Positions 1-9,794 of a stretch of DNA of 64,000 nucleotides are shown here, piece after piece. Source of the DNA: Opitutaceae bacterium UBA2377 (lineage in GTDB: Bacteria; Verrucomicrobiota; Verrucomicrobiia; Opitutales; Opitutaceae); contig DDSZ01000046.1 in assembly GCA_002344205.1 (NCBI GenBank), forward strand, positions 2,719-66,718. The letters are read 5' to 3'. A model generated the notes under the pieces. The model had not been told where the DNA came from, searched no databases, and worked only from the letters and a program-made list of their open reading frames with translations. Every line of letters begins with the position of its first letter. The stretch's first letter is position 1. Position numbers and translations under genes: made by a program.

Positions 1-307
1 CGATGCGGTCGCCGCGGATGCGGCGCATTTCCGCGGGCGGGAGCGTGGCGAGGTTGAGCCCGTCGAACCGGATCTCGCCGCTCTGGATGCGGCCCATCGG
101 CTGCGGGAGCAGGCGCATGATGGAGAGCGCCGTGACGCTCTTGCCGCACCCGGACTCGCCCACGATGCCCAGCGTGCGGCCGCGCTGCACGGAGAAACTC
201 ACGCCGTCCACGGCGGTCAGGCGGCCGGCATCGGTGTCAAAGGTCGTGACGAGGTCACGCACCTCAAGCACCGGCGCGGCGGGAGCGGGGGCGGCGGGTT
301 GGGTCAC
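1..307 (-). CDS. yejF: Oligopeptide ABC transporter ATPase (YejF-type), N-terminal part, cut by the window edge
   Basis: About 102 codons of the N-terminus are visible. The chain opens with a Pro/Ala-rich leader, then a typical ABC nucleotide-binding fold with a Walker A of the form GESGCGKS at about residues 50-57. It would energise peptide import from the cytoplasmic face. The start is a GTG at 307, only 4 bases after the stop of the binding-protein gene, so it is the last visible member of the same operon. The yejF name rests on operon context; DppD or OppD-type ATPases have the same N-terminal sequence features. YejF proteins are usually double ATPases of over 500 residues, which cannot be checked here. 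Confidence 0.85.
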   Translation of the reverse strand, partial: MTQPAAPAPAAPVLEVRDLVTTFDTDAGRLTAVDGVSFSVQRGRTLGIVGESGCGKSVTALSIMRLLPQPMGRIQSGEIRFDGLNLATLPPAEMRRIRGDRI

Positions 308-311
308 GGGA

Positions 312-2321
312 TTAATCCTTGAACTGGTCGTAGGTCAGGAGCAGCGGCGGGAACTTCTGGCCGGCGCGGCGGGCGGCCGTGGTGGCGGCGCGCTCGTCCT
401 CATCGACCCAGTGGAGGAAAAACTCCTCGGCATTACGGCTCTGCATCGCGTTAAAGCCTTCCGGCCATTTGACGTGCCGCCAGTAGCCGGTGCGGTGGAA
501 GGGCAGGGCCCAGCCGTTGACCCAGGTCGCCACATCGTGGATCCGCTGCTCGATCTCCCGGGCGTAGGTCTTGATCTCGTCCAGCGTCTGGGCGGCGTCG
601 TAAGCCTCGATCAGGCGGTCGAGCTCGGGATCGAAGGTCATGGTCATGTTGTTTGTCTGCACGCGGACGCGGGCCGGGTTGGGGTTGGGCGTGCCTTTGG
701 AGAACTTGTCGGTGAAGCTGCCATCCGGGGCGAGGTAGGCGTCCTCGTAGGCGTTGGAGCCGTGATACATTTCCCAGTAGCGCGGGAAGAGTTCGACCGA
801 GCGGCTGAGTGCCACGAGGGCGATGTCGTGCTGTTTTTCCTGCACTTTTTTCCACCCGGTGGTGGAGTCGAGGACTTCGAGCCGGAAGTCCACGCCGGCC
901 TTGAGGGCCTCCTGCTGGAGGATGGGCAGCAGGTCGCGCAGGGTCTGCAGGTAGGTGGTGATGGTGAACGAGAGGCGCTGGCCGGCGGCATTGACGAGCA
1001 CGCCGTCGGGACCCTGGGTGGTGAAGCCGGCGGCGGCGAAGTGCTCACGCGCTTTCACCGGGTCGAAGCGCCGGGCGGTGATGTCGGGGTGCATGCGCCA
1101 GCCGTAGCCGTCGGAGCGGGTCTCCATGCGCACGGCGTCGCCGCGGAAATACTGGGCGCACACGAGGTCGAAGTTGGTCGCGTGATGCAGGCCGAGACGG
1201 ACCTCGGTCTGGTTGAGCAGCGGCTTGTGGGAATTGATCCAGAGACCCCAGTCGGGCCGGGGCGTGCGGTTGAAAAACTTGGTCTTGCTGATGAAGCCGC
1301 CGGCGACCTCGGGGTGGGTGTCGGGCAGCATCTCATACCAGATCTTGGGCTGGCCGACGGGGAACATGTCGAGATCGCCGCGCACGAAGGCCTCGAAGGC
1401 TTTGTCGGGATCGCGGATCACATCGAGGCGGTAGCGGTCGGGATTGAAGCGGCCGCGCCAGAAACGCAGGTCGCGCGCCCACCAGTCCTTGACCTTGGTG
1501 AGGGTGACGGCCCGGCCGCGCTCAATGTTGCGGTCCAGCAGTTCGTAGGCGCCGGTCGTGGGGAGAACGCGCCACTGGAACTTCTCGATCCAATCGGAGC
1601 CAAATTCCTGCATGGCGTGGCGCGCATAGGGCACGAGGTTGCCGGCGCGGGTGAGGGCGTCGGGTTTCCACTCGGCGAGGGTTATGGCGAAGGTGTGTTC
1701 GTCGTAGATCGTGAGCGCGTCGTAGGTCTTGGTGTAAAAATCGTTATACCATGGCTCGCGGAGGTGTGGGCTGCGCATGAAATAGAACGAGAAAACCACG
1801 TCGGCGGTGGTGACGGGCCGGCCGTCGGACCAGCGGGCGGAGGGGTTGAGGCGGAAGTAAACCTTCTTTTCCTCCGGCGCGAGGGCCCAGGAAGACGCCA
1901 AGCCGGCATACACCTCGCCGGGCAGGTTGGGATGCGGGTGGAGGTAAGCCACGCCGACGTAGTCGAGCAGGTATTGACGGATGCCGCCGGTGGCATCGGG
2001 GCCGATGGTGCGGGTCGTGCGCGGGAAGTCGGCGATGTAGTAGCGGAAGGTGCCGCCCGGTTTCGCATTGGGGTTGGCGAATTCGGGGAGGTGGTCGCTG
2101 TTCTGCCAGTCGAGACCGGCGGGCAGGTCGGCCGCGGACTTCAGGCGGTAGAAATCAGGCTGTTCGGCGAGCGTGCGGGCCAGATCGGCCTCCATGATGC
2201 CGGGGCCGGTGGCGGCTGTATCGGCGGCCGGGGCGGAGGTTTCCTTGCGGCCGCAGCCGGCGAGCAGGGCGGCGGTCAGTGCGAGGAGGCAACGGAGGGG
2301 TAGGTGGTGGATCGGGTTCAT
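312..2321 (-). CDS. yejA: Periplasmic oligopeptide-binding lipoprotein (SBP family 5, YejA-like)
   Basis: A 669-residue extracytoplasmic solute-binding protein that would deliver peptides to the YejB/YejE permease. The chosen ATG at 2321 is followed by a short hydrophobic stretch and a lipobox ending LLAGC, with the lipidated Cys at about residue 23. The mature part carries a family 5 binding-protein fold with a GGTFRYY segment near its start and long conserved stretches ([16 protein letters not shown]). A longer open frame to 2711 exists but lies inside the upstream permease gene. The start overlaps that permease's stop by an ATGA, so translation is probably coupled. Family confidence is high; the peptide substrate is not determinable. 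Confidence 0.93.
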   Translation of the reverse strand: MNPIHHLPLRCLLALTAALLAGCGRKETSAPAADTAATGPGIMEADLARTLAEQPDFYRLKSAADLPAGLDWQNSDHLPEFANPNAKPGGTFRYYIADFPRTTRTIGPDATGGIRQYLLDYVGVAYLHPHPNLPGEVYAGLASSWALAPEEKKVYFRLNPSARWSDGRPVTTADVVFSFYFMRSPHLREPWYNDFYTKTYDALTIYDEHTFAITLAEWKPDALTRAGNLVPYARHAMQEFGSDWIEKFQWRVLPTTGAYELLDRNIERGRAVTLTKVKDWWARDLRFWRGRFNPDRYRLDVIRDPDKAFEAFVRGDLDMFPVGQPKIWYEMLPDTHPEVAGGFISKTKFFNRTPRPDWGLWINSHKPLLNQTEVRLGLHHATNFDLVCAQYFRGDAVRMETRSDGYGWRMHPDITARRFDPVKAREHFAAAGFTTQGPDGVLVNAAGQRLSFTITTYLQTLRDLLPILQQEALKAGVDFRLEVLDSTTGWKKVQEKQHDIALVALSRSVELFPRYWEMYHGSNAYEDAYLAPDGSFTDKFSKGTPNPNPARVRVQTNNMTMTFDPELDRLIEAYDAAQTLDEIKTYAREIEQRIHDVATWVNGWALPFHRTGYWRHVKWPEGFNAMQSRNAEEFFLHWVDEDERAATTAARRAGQKFPPLLLTYDQFKD

Positions 2322-3394
2322 TGGTAAGTGGTGAATTTCTTGGGGTCGAAGGCCTCGCGGATCGCCTCGCCGACGAAGGTGACCAGGGTCAGCACGACGG
2401 TGAGGGCGATGAAGGCGGAGGCCACGATCCAAGGAGCGTTGAGGTTGGAGGTGCCCTGCCGCAGCAGCTCGCCCCAGCTCGGGGTGGGCGGCGGCAGGCC
2501 GAAGCCGAGAAAATCCAGGGCGGTGAGCGCGCTGATGGCACCGGACACGGTGAAGGGGATGAAGGTGACGATCGTGGACAGAATGTTCGGCATGATGTGC
2601 CGGAAGATGATGCGGCCCGTGCCGGCGCCGAGCACCTGGGCGGCGTGCACGTAGTCGCGCGCTTTCTCGCGGTAAGTGACCGAGCGCATGTAATAGGTCA
2701 TGCTGGTCCACGAGAACAGCACGACGATGCCCAGCAGAATCCAGAGATTCATGCCGATGCCGGCCGGGATGACCGAGGCGACGATGATGACAACGAACAG
2801 GAAGGGGATGTTGGACCAGACTTCGATGATGCGCTGCACCAGCAGATCGAACCAGCCGCCGAAATAGCCCATCAGGCAGCCGAGGGTGATGCCGATGACG
2901 TAGGTCAGGCCGATAAAGCAGGCGGCGAAGATCAGGGCGTTGCGGAAGCCGTAGAGCAGGCGGGCGAGGATGTCGCGGTTGATCTGGTCGGTGCCGAGAT
3001 AGTGGCCCTTCTTCCAGTCGGGCGCGCGCGGCCGGAAGATTTCACCGGGGTAGCAGTTCTCGGTGGCGCTGAAGGGCACGGGCGGCAGCAGCGCCCAGTT
3101 GCCCCGGCCCTCGGCGCGGAAGTGGTCGCGCAGCTCGCGGTATTTCACCTCGTAGTCGTAATTCAGGCCGAACTCACGGCCGGTATGAATCGCGCCGTAG
3201 GTGGGGAAAAACCACTCGCCCTCGTAGCGCACGACCAAAGCGCGGTTGTGCACGAGCAACTCGGCGGCGCAGGCCAGCAGCGCGAGAAAGACCAGGGCCA
3301 AAAAAGACCAGTAGCCGCGCCGGATATGGGTGAAGCGCCGCAGCTTTTTCTGCGTGAGCGGGTCGCGGACGAGGCGGTTGAGGAGGCTGGCCAT
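2318..3394 (-). CDS. yejE: Oligopeptide ABC transporter permease (YejE-like)
   Basis: A 358-residue inner-membrane permease of the DppC/OppC/YejE group. A cytoplasmic N-terminus is followed by one membrane segment, a roughly 90-residue periplasmic insertion containing the GTDQINRDILARLLYG segment, and a C-terminal bundle of about five hydrophobic helices. The cytoplasmic coupling loop sequence (AAQVLGAGTGRIIFRHIMPN) matches the EAA motif of ABC importers. The large insertion after the first helix is typical of YejE rather than DppC. It lies 6 bases after yejB and overlaps yejA by 4 bases, so the three genes form one operon. Confidence 0.92.
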   Translation of the reverse strand: MASLLNRLVRDPLTQKKLRRFTHIRRGYWSFLALVFLALLACAAELLVHNRALVVRYEGEWFFPTYGAIHTGREFGLNYDYEVKYRELRDHFRAEGRGNWALLPPVPFSATENCYPGEIFRPRAPDWKKGHYLGTDQINRDILARLLYGFRNALIFAACFIGLTYVIGITLGCLMGYFGGWFDLLVQRIIEVWSNIPFLFVVIIVASVIPAGIGMNLWILLGIVVLFSWTSMTYYMRSVTYREKARDYVHAAQVLGAGTGRIIFRHIMPNILSTIVTFIPFTVSGAISALTALDFLGFGLPPPTPSWGELLRQGTSNLNAPWIVASAFIALTVVLTLVTFVGEAIREAFDPKKFTTYQ

Positions 3395-3400
3395 CGTGGT

Positions 3401-4420
3401 TTATTTGAAGCGGATGCGCGGGTCCACGAGCGCCACGAGCACATCGGCGATGATGTGGCCGAGCAGCAGGAGCAAGGAGGAGAGCAGGAGCACACCCATC
3501 ACGGTGGGGTAGTCGCGATCCACCACCGAGGTGTAGCCGAGGAGCCCCATGCCGTTGATGTCGAAAATGAACTCGATGAGGAACGAGCCGCCGACCAGCA
3601 CGGTCACGCTCTGGCCGAAATAGGTGGCGAGGGGGATGAGGGAGTTGCGCAGGGCGTGACGAAAAACCGCCTGGCGGAAGGAGACGCCCTTGGCCACGGC
3701 GGTGCGGACGAAGTCGGCCGCGAGGTTGTCCATGAGCTGGTTTTTCAGCAGGAGGGTCACGAAAGCAAAGCTGCCGATGGTGTAGCAGATCAGCGGCAGG
3801 GCGGCGTGGCGGGCGAGGTCGGCGACCTGGCCGAAGAAGGACAGATCCTCGAAGCCGATGCTGCGAAAGCCGCCCATGGGAAACCAGCCCCAGCGCGCCG
3901 CGAGATAGACCACGAGAATGGCGCCGAGGGCGTAGCCCGGGATGGCGTAGCCGACGAAGACGATGATCGAGGTGAGGTTGTCGGTGAGCGTGCGGTGCTT
4001 GATGGCCTTCAGGATGCCCAGGGGCACGCAGACGGCATAGACCAGCACCAGGGTGACTAGACCGTAGAGCAGTGAGACGGGCATCCGCTCCAGGATGACG
4101 CGGGTGACCGGTTCGCCGTAGCGGTAGCTCATGCCGAGGTCGCCGCGCACGACCTTGCCGAGCCAGGTGAAGTAGGCCCGGAGCGGCGGCTGGTCGAAAC
4201 CGTAGTATTCCTTGAGCGCCTGCATCTGCTCCTCGGAGATCGCGCCGCGGCCGATGTCCGCCGATGAACTGGTGCCGCTGTCGCCCATGGAGCGCGCTTC
4301 CATGATGGCCCGCTCGATGGGGCCGCCCGGCACCACCCGCGTGATCAGGAACACGATCAGCGTGATGCCGAGGAGGGTGGGGGGGATGAGAAGGAAGCGA
4401 CGGAGAAAATAGTCCCGCAT
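3401..4420 (-). CDS. yejB: Oligopeptide ABC transporter permease (YejB-like)
   Basis: A 339-residue inner-membrane permease of the DppB/YejB family and the first gene of the visible importer operon. The first helix is followed by the conserved PGGPIERAI segment, then a long periplasmic loop, then five hydrophobic helices. An EAA-type loop (RTAVAKGVSFRQAVFRHALRN) marks the ATPase contact. The ATG at 4420 was chosen because the sequence from there, MRDYFLRRFLLIPPTLLG, matches the usual start of the family; the frame stays open to 4453 but the extra Pro/Asp-rich residues look non-coding. The gene order here is B-E-A-F rather than A-B-E-F. Confidence 0.92.
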   Translation of the reverse strand: MRDYFLRRFLLIPPTLLGITLIVFLITRVVPGGPIERAIMEARSMGDSGTSSSADIGRGAISEEQMQALKEYYGFDQPPLRAYFTWLGKVVRGDLGMSYRYGEPVTRVILERMPVSLLYGLVTLVLVYAVCVPLGILKAIKHRTLTDNLTSIIVFVGYAIPGYALGAILVVYLAARWGWFPMGGFRSIGFEDLSFFGQVADLARHAALPLICYTIGSFAFVTLLLKNQLMDNLAADFVRTAVAKGVSFRQAVFRHALRNSLIPLATYFGQSVTVLVGGSFLIEFIFDINGMGLLGYTSVVDRDYPTVMGVLLLSSLLLLLGHIIADVLVALVDPRIRFK

Positions 4421-4570
4421 GGGAGGATCGTCAGGCGAGGGCGCCGGGCGCACTCGGGAAAGACGGCTGAAAGTGAGGAACCGGGGGAAGCAGAATGCGA
4501 GCCATAATGATGCCGGAAGCGTTAAGCCAATCGGGTTAAACGGTCGCCGGCCGGCCGACGGCTGCCGGGT

Positions 4571-5935
4571 TCAGCCCAGCCAGAGGGTCTTGAGGTTCAC
4601 AAAGGCCCGGAGGCCGGGCCGGCCCAGTTCGCGGCCGAAGCCGCTTTGCTTGATGCCGCCGAAGGGCAGCGAGGGATCGGAGCGGACGAAATCGTTGATG
4701 AAGACCATGCCGGCCTCGAGCTGGCGGGCGATTTCACGGGCGCGGGCACGGTTGCGGCTGAAGACGGCGGCGCCGAGTCCGTAGGGGGTGTCGTTGGCGA
4801 CCGTCACGGCCTCCGCCTCGTCGCGCACCGGGATGATGGCGGCGACCGGGCCGAAAAGTTCCTCGTCGTAGGCGGGCATGCCCGGTTTCACCCCGGTGAG
4901 CACGGTGGGCGGATAAAACCAGCCGGGGCCGGCGGGGATTTTGCCGCCGAGCAGCAGGCGCGCGCCGCGGCGGATGCTGCGCTGCACCTGGCCGTGGAGC
5001 TCGTCGCGCAGGTCATGTCGGGCAAGCGGGCCGAGCACGGTTTGCGGATCGGCCGGGTCACCCGGCTGGCGCGCCTGCATGCGCGCGACAAAACGCCTTT
5101 CGAATTCGCGCCGGATTTTGCCGACGACGATGAAGCGCTTGGCGCTCACGCAGCTCTGGCCGGCATTGACGAGCCGGGCCGCGGCGCAGGTCTCGGCCGC
5201 GTGTTCGAGATCGGCGTCTTCGAGGATCAGATAGGCATCGCTGCCGCCCAGCTCGAGCACGCAAGGTTTCAATGCGGCGCCGGCGAGGCCGGCGACGGCC
5301 CGGCCGGCGGCGGTGCTGCCGGTGAGCGTGACGGCGCTGATGCGCGGATCGGCGATAAGGGCGGGCACTTCGCGGGCGGTGATGAGCAGGGTTTGGAGCA
5401 GGCCGGCGGGAACCTTCGCATCCGTGAAGACTTGGGCGATGGCGAGCGCGCAATCGGAGACATTAGAGGCGTGCTTGAGCAGGACGGTGTTGCCGGCCAT
5501 GAGCGCGGGCACGGCCGCGCGGAAAAGCTGCCAGAAGGGAAAATTCCACGGCATGATCGCGAGGACGACGCCCAGAGGCTCGCAGGCGACGCGGGTGTTT
5601 TTCGGCGCGGCGGGCGAATGGGCCTCGGCCAGCCACTCGGCGCCGTGCCGGGCGTAGTAATCGCAGACGGCCGCGCATTTCTCGATCTCGGCCCGCGCCT
5701 GTGTGACGGGTTTGCCCATCTCCGCGGTGATAAGGGCGGCGAGATCATCGCGCTGCAACCGGAGGATCCGGCCGAGCGCGCGGAGGTGGCGGGCACGGAA
5801 CGCCGGCGTGGTCTCGCGCCAGCCGTGGTGGGCGCTGTGCGCCAAGGCGAGCGCATGCTCAATCTGCACCGACGAATGCAGCCCGTGGATGTGGAGGCGC
5901 TGCCCGGTCGCGGGATTGATCGAAACGAGGGACAT
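4571..5935 (-). CDS. NAD(P)-dependent aldehyde dehydrogenase, succinate-semialdehyde type
   Basis: A 454-residue member of the aldehyde dehydrogenase superfamily, of the size of Sad/YneI and GabD enzymes that oxidise succinate semialdehyde to succinate. Visible catalytic features are the PWNFPFW segment with Asn 131, a Lys at about 154 in VLLKHASN, the general base Glu 228 in LELGG and the nucleophile Cys 262 in GQSCVSAKR. The sequence starts directly with the INPATG segment common to the Sad group. It stands alone between the importer operon and the tricorn gene, only about 40 bases from the latter's terminator. The precise aldehyde is inferred from family resemblance only. Confidence 0.9.
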   Translation of the reverse strand: MSLVSINPATGQRLHIHGLHSSVQIEHALALAHSAHHGWRETTPAFRARHLRALGRILRLQRDDLAALITAEMGKPVTQARAEIEKCAAVCDYYARHGAEWLAEAHSPAAPKNTRVACEPLGVVLAIMPWNFPFWQLFRAAVPALMAGNTVLLKHASNVSDCALAIAQVFTDAKVPAGLLQTLLITAREVPALIADPRISAVTLTGSTAAGRAVAGLAGAALKPCVLELGGSDAYLILEDADLEHAAETCAAARLVNAGQSCVSAKRFIVVGKIRREFERRFVARMQARQPGDPADPQTVLGPLARHDLRDELHGQVQRSIRRGARLLLGGKIPAGPGWFYPPTVLTGVKPGMPAYDEELFGPVAAIIPVRDEAEAVTVANDTPYGLGAAVFSRNRARAREIARQLEAGMVFINDFVRSDPSLPFGGIKQSGFGRELGRPGLRAFVNLKTLWLG

Positions 5936-5967
5936 GTCCGCAGTCTGGGTGGAAACAGGGATGCGGA

Positions 5968-5999
5968 CAAATCAAAACCCCGGTCGGGCGACCGGGGTT
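5968..5999 (-). terminator. Rho-independent terminator of the tricorn protease gene
   Basis: A perfect 10-bp stem (5976-5985 with 5990-5999) closes a GGGC loop. Read on the minus strand it follows the protease stop at 6008 by 8 bases and is followed by TTTTGATTT. GC-rich stem plus T-rich tail fits an intrinsic terminator acting on minus-strand transcripts. Confidence 0.8.
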
Positions 6000-6007
6000 G
6001 ATGAGGC

Positions 6008-9000
6008 TCAGGCCTTGACCGGCCAGGGCGGCGGCGGGGGCAGGGTCTGGCCCTTGGTCTTCAACTCCTCAAGGATGACCTCGATGGCCTTGTCGAGCTG
6101 CTGGTCCTCGCCGCGAAATTCGCGGGCAGGGTCGTTGTCCACCACGATGTCGGGGTCCACGCCGTGGCCTTCCATCACCCATTGCTTGCCGTCCTTCGAG
6201 TAGGGGGCGAACTCCGGCTTGCGGAGGTCGCCGCCGTCGGTGAACGGCAGGGTGTTCTGGATGCCGACCACGCCGCCCCAGGAGCGCTTGCCCACCAGCT
6301 TGCCGAGGCCGTGCTCGCGGAAGCGGAAGGGGAAGATGTCGCCGTCGGAAGCGGAGTATTCGTTGAGCAGCGTGACCTTGGGGCCGAGCAGCATGTGCGA
6401 GGGGTTGGTGTTGGGCGTGCCGTTGCGGCTCATGTTGACCATGGCGAGCTCGCGGCGGAGGCGCTCGATGATCTGCGGCGACACGTTGCCGCCGCCGTTG
6501 CCGCGCACGTCGATGACGAGCGCCTGCTTGTTGAGCTGCGGGTAGAAGCGGCGGACGAATTCATTGAGCCCGCCGGGGCCCATGTCGGGGATGTGCAGGT
6601 AGCCGACCTTGCCGCCGGTCTTTTCCGCCACATAGGCGATGTTTTTCCTCACCCACGCCTCATAGTAGAGGGAAGATTCATCGGCGATCGGCACGATCGT
6701 GACATCGCGGGCGCCTTCGTCCGCGGGGGTGGCGTTGACGCGCAGGACGACCTGCTGGCCGACGGTGCCGATGAGCGCGGTGTAAAGGTTGGCCAGCTCG
6801 CGGACGGGGCGGCCGTTGACCGCGAGGATGTAGTCGCCCTCGTTCACGTTGACGCCCATCGCGGCCAGGGGCGAGGCGACCTTGTCGAGCCAGTTCGGGT
6901 CGCGCAAAATGCGGTCGATGCGGTAGGCGCGGCTGGCGGGATCGCGCGAGACCTCGGCGCCGAGCAGGCCGGTTTTGACGCGCGGGGCCATGGGGCGGTC
7001 GCCGCCGCCGACGTAGGCGTGGCCGGCGTTGAGCTCGGAGATCATCTCGCCGATGAGGTAGGTGAGGTCGTTGCGCGAGGCCACGTGGGGCAGGAGGGCG
7101 GAGTATTTGGCCTTCTGGGCGGGCCAGTCCACGCCGTGCAGGTTGGGCGCGTAGAAAAAGTCGCGCATCTGCCGCCAGCTTTCGTCGAAGATTTGCGTCC
7201 ACTCCGCGCGGCGGTCGAGCACGAGCTCGAGGCCGGAGAAGTCGAGCCGGCTCTCGGGCTTGAGTTCGGTGCGGGCGGAGGGCGTGTCGATCAGGTGATA
7301 GTTGCGGCCGCTGCGCACGAGCATGCGCTTGCCGTTGGCGGTGATCTCGTAGCCGTCGAAGTTGCCGAGTTCGGCTTCCTTCTGCTGCTTGAGGTCGTAA
7401 AAGGCGACGACGGAGCGGGAGGCCGCGGCGGCGCCGAAGCCTTCGCCCCCACCACCGCCGCCGATCTGCCCGGCGGGCAGGCGGCGGTAGTAAACCTTGT
7501 CGCCGATCATGCGCAGGCCGGAGTAGTTGGAGGCCGTGATGGGCAAGGCGACGATGCGCTCCGCGAGACCGTCGGCGTCCACCTTGACGGTGATTTTCGA
7601 TTTTGAATTTTCGGTTTTCGATTTGACGGCGGGGTCGCTGCTTTTGCCGTCAGATTTGTCGGGGCTGCCGTTCTCGTCAGCCTTGGTCTCCTCCTTGGGC
7701 AGGGCGACCTCGTCGCTCTTGGGGGCGAACGGCGAGGGTGTGTCCTTGGCGAGGGCGACCATGTAAACGCGTTCCATGTCCACGTAGGCGTGGTTCCACT
7801 CGGTGGCGGAGTAGTAGGGCCGGTAGTCGCGGGCGGAGGCGAAGAGCAGCCATTTGCCGTCGTCGCTGAACGCCGGGCTGTTCGCGGCATACCAGCCGTC
7901 GGTCACGGCGAGGGTGTCGCCGTCGGTCACGCGGTGAAGCATGATCTTCGACAGGGTGCCGCGTTCGTTGTGGGTCCAGGTGATCCACTGCGAGTCCGGC
8001 GACCAGTCGTATTGGAAGAAGCGCGAGTCGGGGTTTTCCGCCACGGTGGTCACGGTCTTGGTGTCCACGTCCACGTAGCGGAGGCGCTGGGCGCGGTCGG
8101 ACCAGAGCAGCTTCTTGGAATCGGGCGACCACACGGCGCCGTAGTAGTAGGTGTCCGCGTCGGAGGTCAGTTGCACGGCCGGGCTGCGGCCGTCCTGCGC
8201 CCGGACGTAGAGTTCGTTTTCGCCGGAGGCATCGGAGATGTAGGCGATCCAGCGGCCGTCAGGCGACCAGGTGGCGTTGCGATCATGCACGCCGGTGCTT
8301 TGCGTGAGGTTGCGGGTCGGACCGTGCTTGGCGGGGACGGTGAAGACATCGCCGCGGGCGGTGACCGTCACGCGCTGGCCGTCGGGGGAGGGGCTGACGC
8401 CGGTGACATTGCCGCCGACCTTCACGAGGGCGGGGCGGGTGACGGGCAGGTCTTCGCGGATGGTGATGGCGACCGGCGCGGCTTTTTCCGTGCGCAGGTC
8501 GAGCCGCCAGATGCGGCCCGCCTGTTCGAAGACGATGGCATCGCGGCCGAGCGAGGGGAACTTCACGTCGAAGTCCTTGAAGTCGGTCACCTGCGCGGTC
8601 TTTTTGGTTTTGAGGTCGTAGCTGAAGAGGTTGGCGCGGGCGGTGCGCTCGGAGACGAAGTAGATTTTGCCGTTGGCCGCCCACATGGGGTGGATGTCCT
8701 GCGCGGGATGGTCGGTGATGTTCTCGATGGCACCGGTTTTCAGGTCGAAGACCCAGACGTCGTCGGCCATGCCGCCACGGTAGCGCTTCCAGGTGCGGAA
8801 TTCCCGGAAAACGCGGTTGTAGGCGATCTTGGTGTCGTCGGGCGAAAAGCTCACGAAGCCGCCGTGCGGCACGGGGAGCTGCGCCGGCAGGTCGCCGTCG
8901 AGGCCCACGGTCATGAGCCGGCCGATGAAAGGATTGAAGGACTGCCAGCGCGAGCGGAAGACCACCTCGTCGCTGCGGTTTTTCCACGCCATGACGATGT

Positions 9001-9379
9001 TGTTGGGGCCCATGCGGTCGGCCATGTCGTCGCGGTCGAGCGTGGCCGAGGTGGTGAGGCGCTGCGGGGTGCCGCCTTGCGCGGGCATGACATAGACCTC
9101 GGTGTTGCCGTCGTATTGGGCGGTGAAGGCGAGGCGGGAGCCGTCGGCCGAGAACCGCGGGAAGATGGCGTAGCCGGGGGTGTCGGTCAGGCGCCGGGCG
9201 GTGCCGCCGGCCACGGGCACGGTGTAGAGCTGGCCGGCGTAGGAGAACACCAGGTCCTTGCCGTTGGTGGCGGGGAAGCGCAGGAGCCTGGTTTCTTCCG
9301 CGGGGTTGGCGGCGTGGAGCGAAGCGATGAACCCGCAGGCCAGCGCGAACAGGAGGGGCAGACGGAGTGACTTGGTCAT
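6008..9379 (-). CDS. Tricorn-type protease (S41 family)
   Basis: A 1123-residue secreted or periplasmic peptidase that would degrade oligopeptides. The ATG at 9379 begins a signal peptide ending around SLHAA; an upstream extension to 9433 adds no signal-like sequence. The N-terminal two thirds are a WD40/TolB-like double beta-propeller with repeated SPDG and SPDSK blades. A low-complexity insert rich in Lys, Ser and Glu lies near residues 590-630 and a Gly run follows near 665. A PDZ domain then precedes the S41 core: GHAYVGGG supplies the catalytic His, GNGGGN the strand after it, and NEYSASDGD the nucleophilic Ser at about residue 1011. All core elements of tricorn homologues are present. 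It is a single-gene unit with its own terminator. Confidence 0.93.
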   Translation of the reverse strand: MTKSLRLPLLFALACGFIASLHAANPAEETRLLRFPATNGKDLVFSYAGQLYTVPVAGGTARRLTDTPGYAIFPRFSADGSRLAFTAQYDGNTEVYVMPAQGGTPQRLTTSATLDRDDMADRMGPNNIVMAWKNRSDEVVFRSRWQSFNPFIGRLMTVGLDGDLPAQLPVPHGGFVSFSPDDTKIAYNRVFREFRTWKRYRGGMADDVWVFDLKTGAIENITDHPAQDIHPMWAANGKIYFVSERTARANLFSYDLKTKKTAQVTDFKDFDVKFPSLGRDAIVFEQAGRIWRLDLRTEKAAPVAITIREDLPVTRPALVKVGGNVTGVSPSPDGQRVTVTARGDVFTVPAKHGPTRNLTQSTGVHDRNATWSPDGRWIAYISDASGENELYVRAQDGRSPAVQLTSDADTYYYGAVWSPDSKKLLWSDRAQRLRYVDVDTKTVTTVAENPDSRFFQYDWSPDSQWITWTHNERGTLSKIMLHRVTDGDTLAVTDGWYAANSPAFSDDGKWLLFASARDYRPYYSATEWNHAYVDMERVYMVALAKDTPSPFAPKSDEVALPKEETKADENGSPDKSDGKSSDPAVKSKTENSKSKITVKVDADGLAERIVALPITASNYSGLRMIGDKVYYRRLPAGQIGGGGGGEGFGAAAASRSVVAFYDLKQQKEAELGNFDGYEITANGKRMLVRSGRNYHLIDTPSARTELKPESRLDFSGLELVLDRRAEWTQIFDESWRQMRDFFYAPNLHGVDWPAQKAKYSALLPHVASRNDLTYLIGEMISELNAGHAYVGGGDRPMAPRVKTGLLGAEVSRDPASRAYRIDRILRDPNWLDKVASPLAAMGVNVNEGDYILAVNGRPVRELANLYTALIGTVGQQVVLRVNATPADEGARDVTIVPIADESSLYYEAWVRKNIAYVAEKTGGKVGYLHIPDMGPGGLNEFVRRFYPQLNKQALVIDVRGNGGGNVSPQIIERLRRELAMVNMSRNGTPNTNPSHMLLGPKVTLLNEYSASDGDIFPFRFREHGLGKLVGKRSWGGVVGIQNTLPFTDGGDLRKPEFAPYSKDGKQWVMEGHGVDPDIVVDNDPAREFRGEDQQLDKAIEVILEELKTKGQTLPPPPPWPVKA

Positions 9380-9794
9380 GGATGTAAGGGGCGCATCCTG
9401 ACGACCGCCGCAAATTTGGCCAAAACAAATCACCCGCCCCGCCCGAATAGTGCCAAAGGGCTAATCCGCCATCGGCCTCTCCCCCTCAATCGATATGTTT
9501 TTCCCGGCTTGCCTTAGCATTTTGACTTATCGGATTTTTTGCAGGGGCGTGCCTTGTGCGCCCGTGAGCGCAGTGGAGCATCCAAACGGGCGTGGACGAG
9601 CCTCGCTCCTGCTGCAGCCCAAAAGCTTGGTGCGTTTGGTTTTCATCCGCGCCCCGCTCCGAAGAGCGGGGGCGATCGCCGGCTCCATCGGGTCGGTTTT
9701 GATGCAAGCGACCGGACTTGGTTGGAATGGGTCATTGGGTGTTGCGCTTTAACTTTGCCGGGTGGGAGTGCGAGGGTGAAGCTGCTGGCGGCTT
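9380..9794. other. Intergenic region between divergent genes, with a strong hairpin
   Basis: No convincing gene. This is the divergent upstream region of the tricorn gene (leftward) and the alpha/beta hydrolase (rightward), so both promoters should be here. It contains a perfect 8-bp hairpin with a CGAA tetraloop (9652-9659 with 9664-9671) and an A/T-rich patch at about 9490-9540. The hairpin resembles another in the next intergenic region (10770-10790). Confidence 0.5.

Noticed and set aside
3..2303. A 766-codon plus-strand open frame opposite the importer genes
   Set aside because: It is antisense to the ATPase and binding-protein genes, has no family match, and its Gly/Val/Ala-rich composition is the usual artefact of high-GC DNA.
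4543..4559. A GC palindrome downstream of the aldehyde dehydrogenase as terminator
   Set aside because: The stem is symmetrical but not followed by a T run on the minus strand, so it was not annotated.
6164..9370. Two long plus-strand frames opposite the tricorn gene
   Set aside because: They mirror the codons of the protease and have no recognisable domain.
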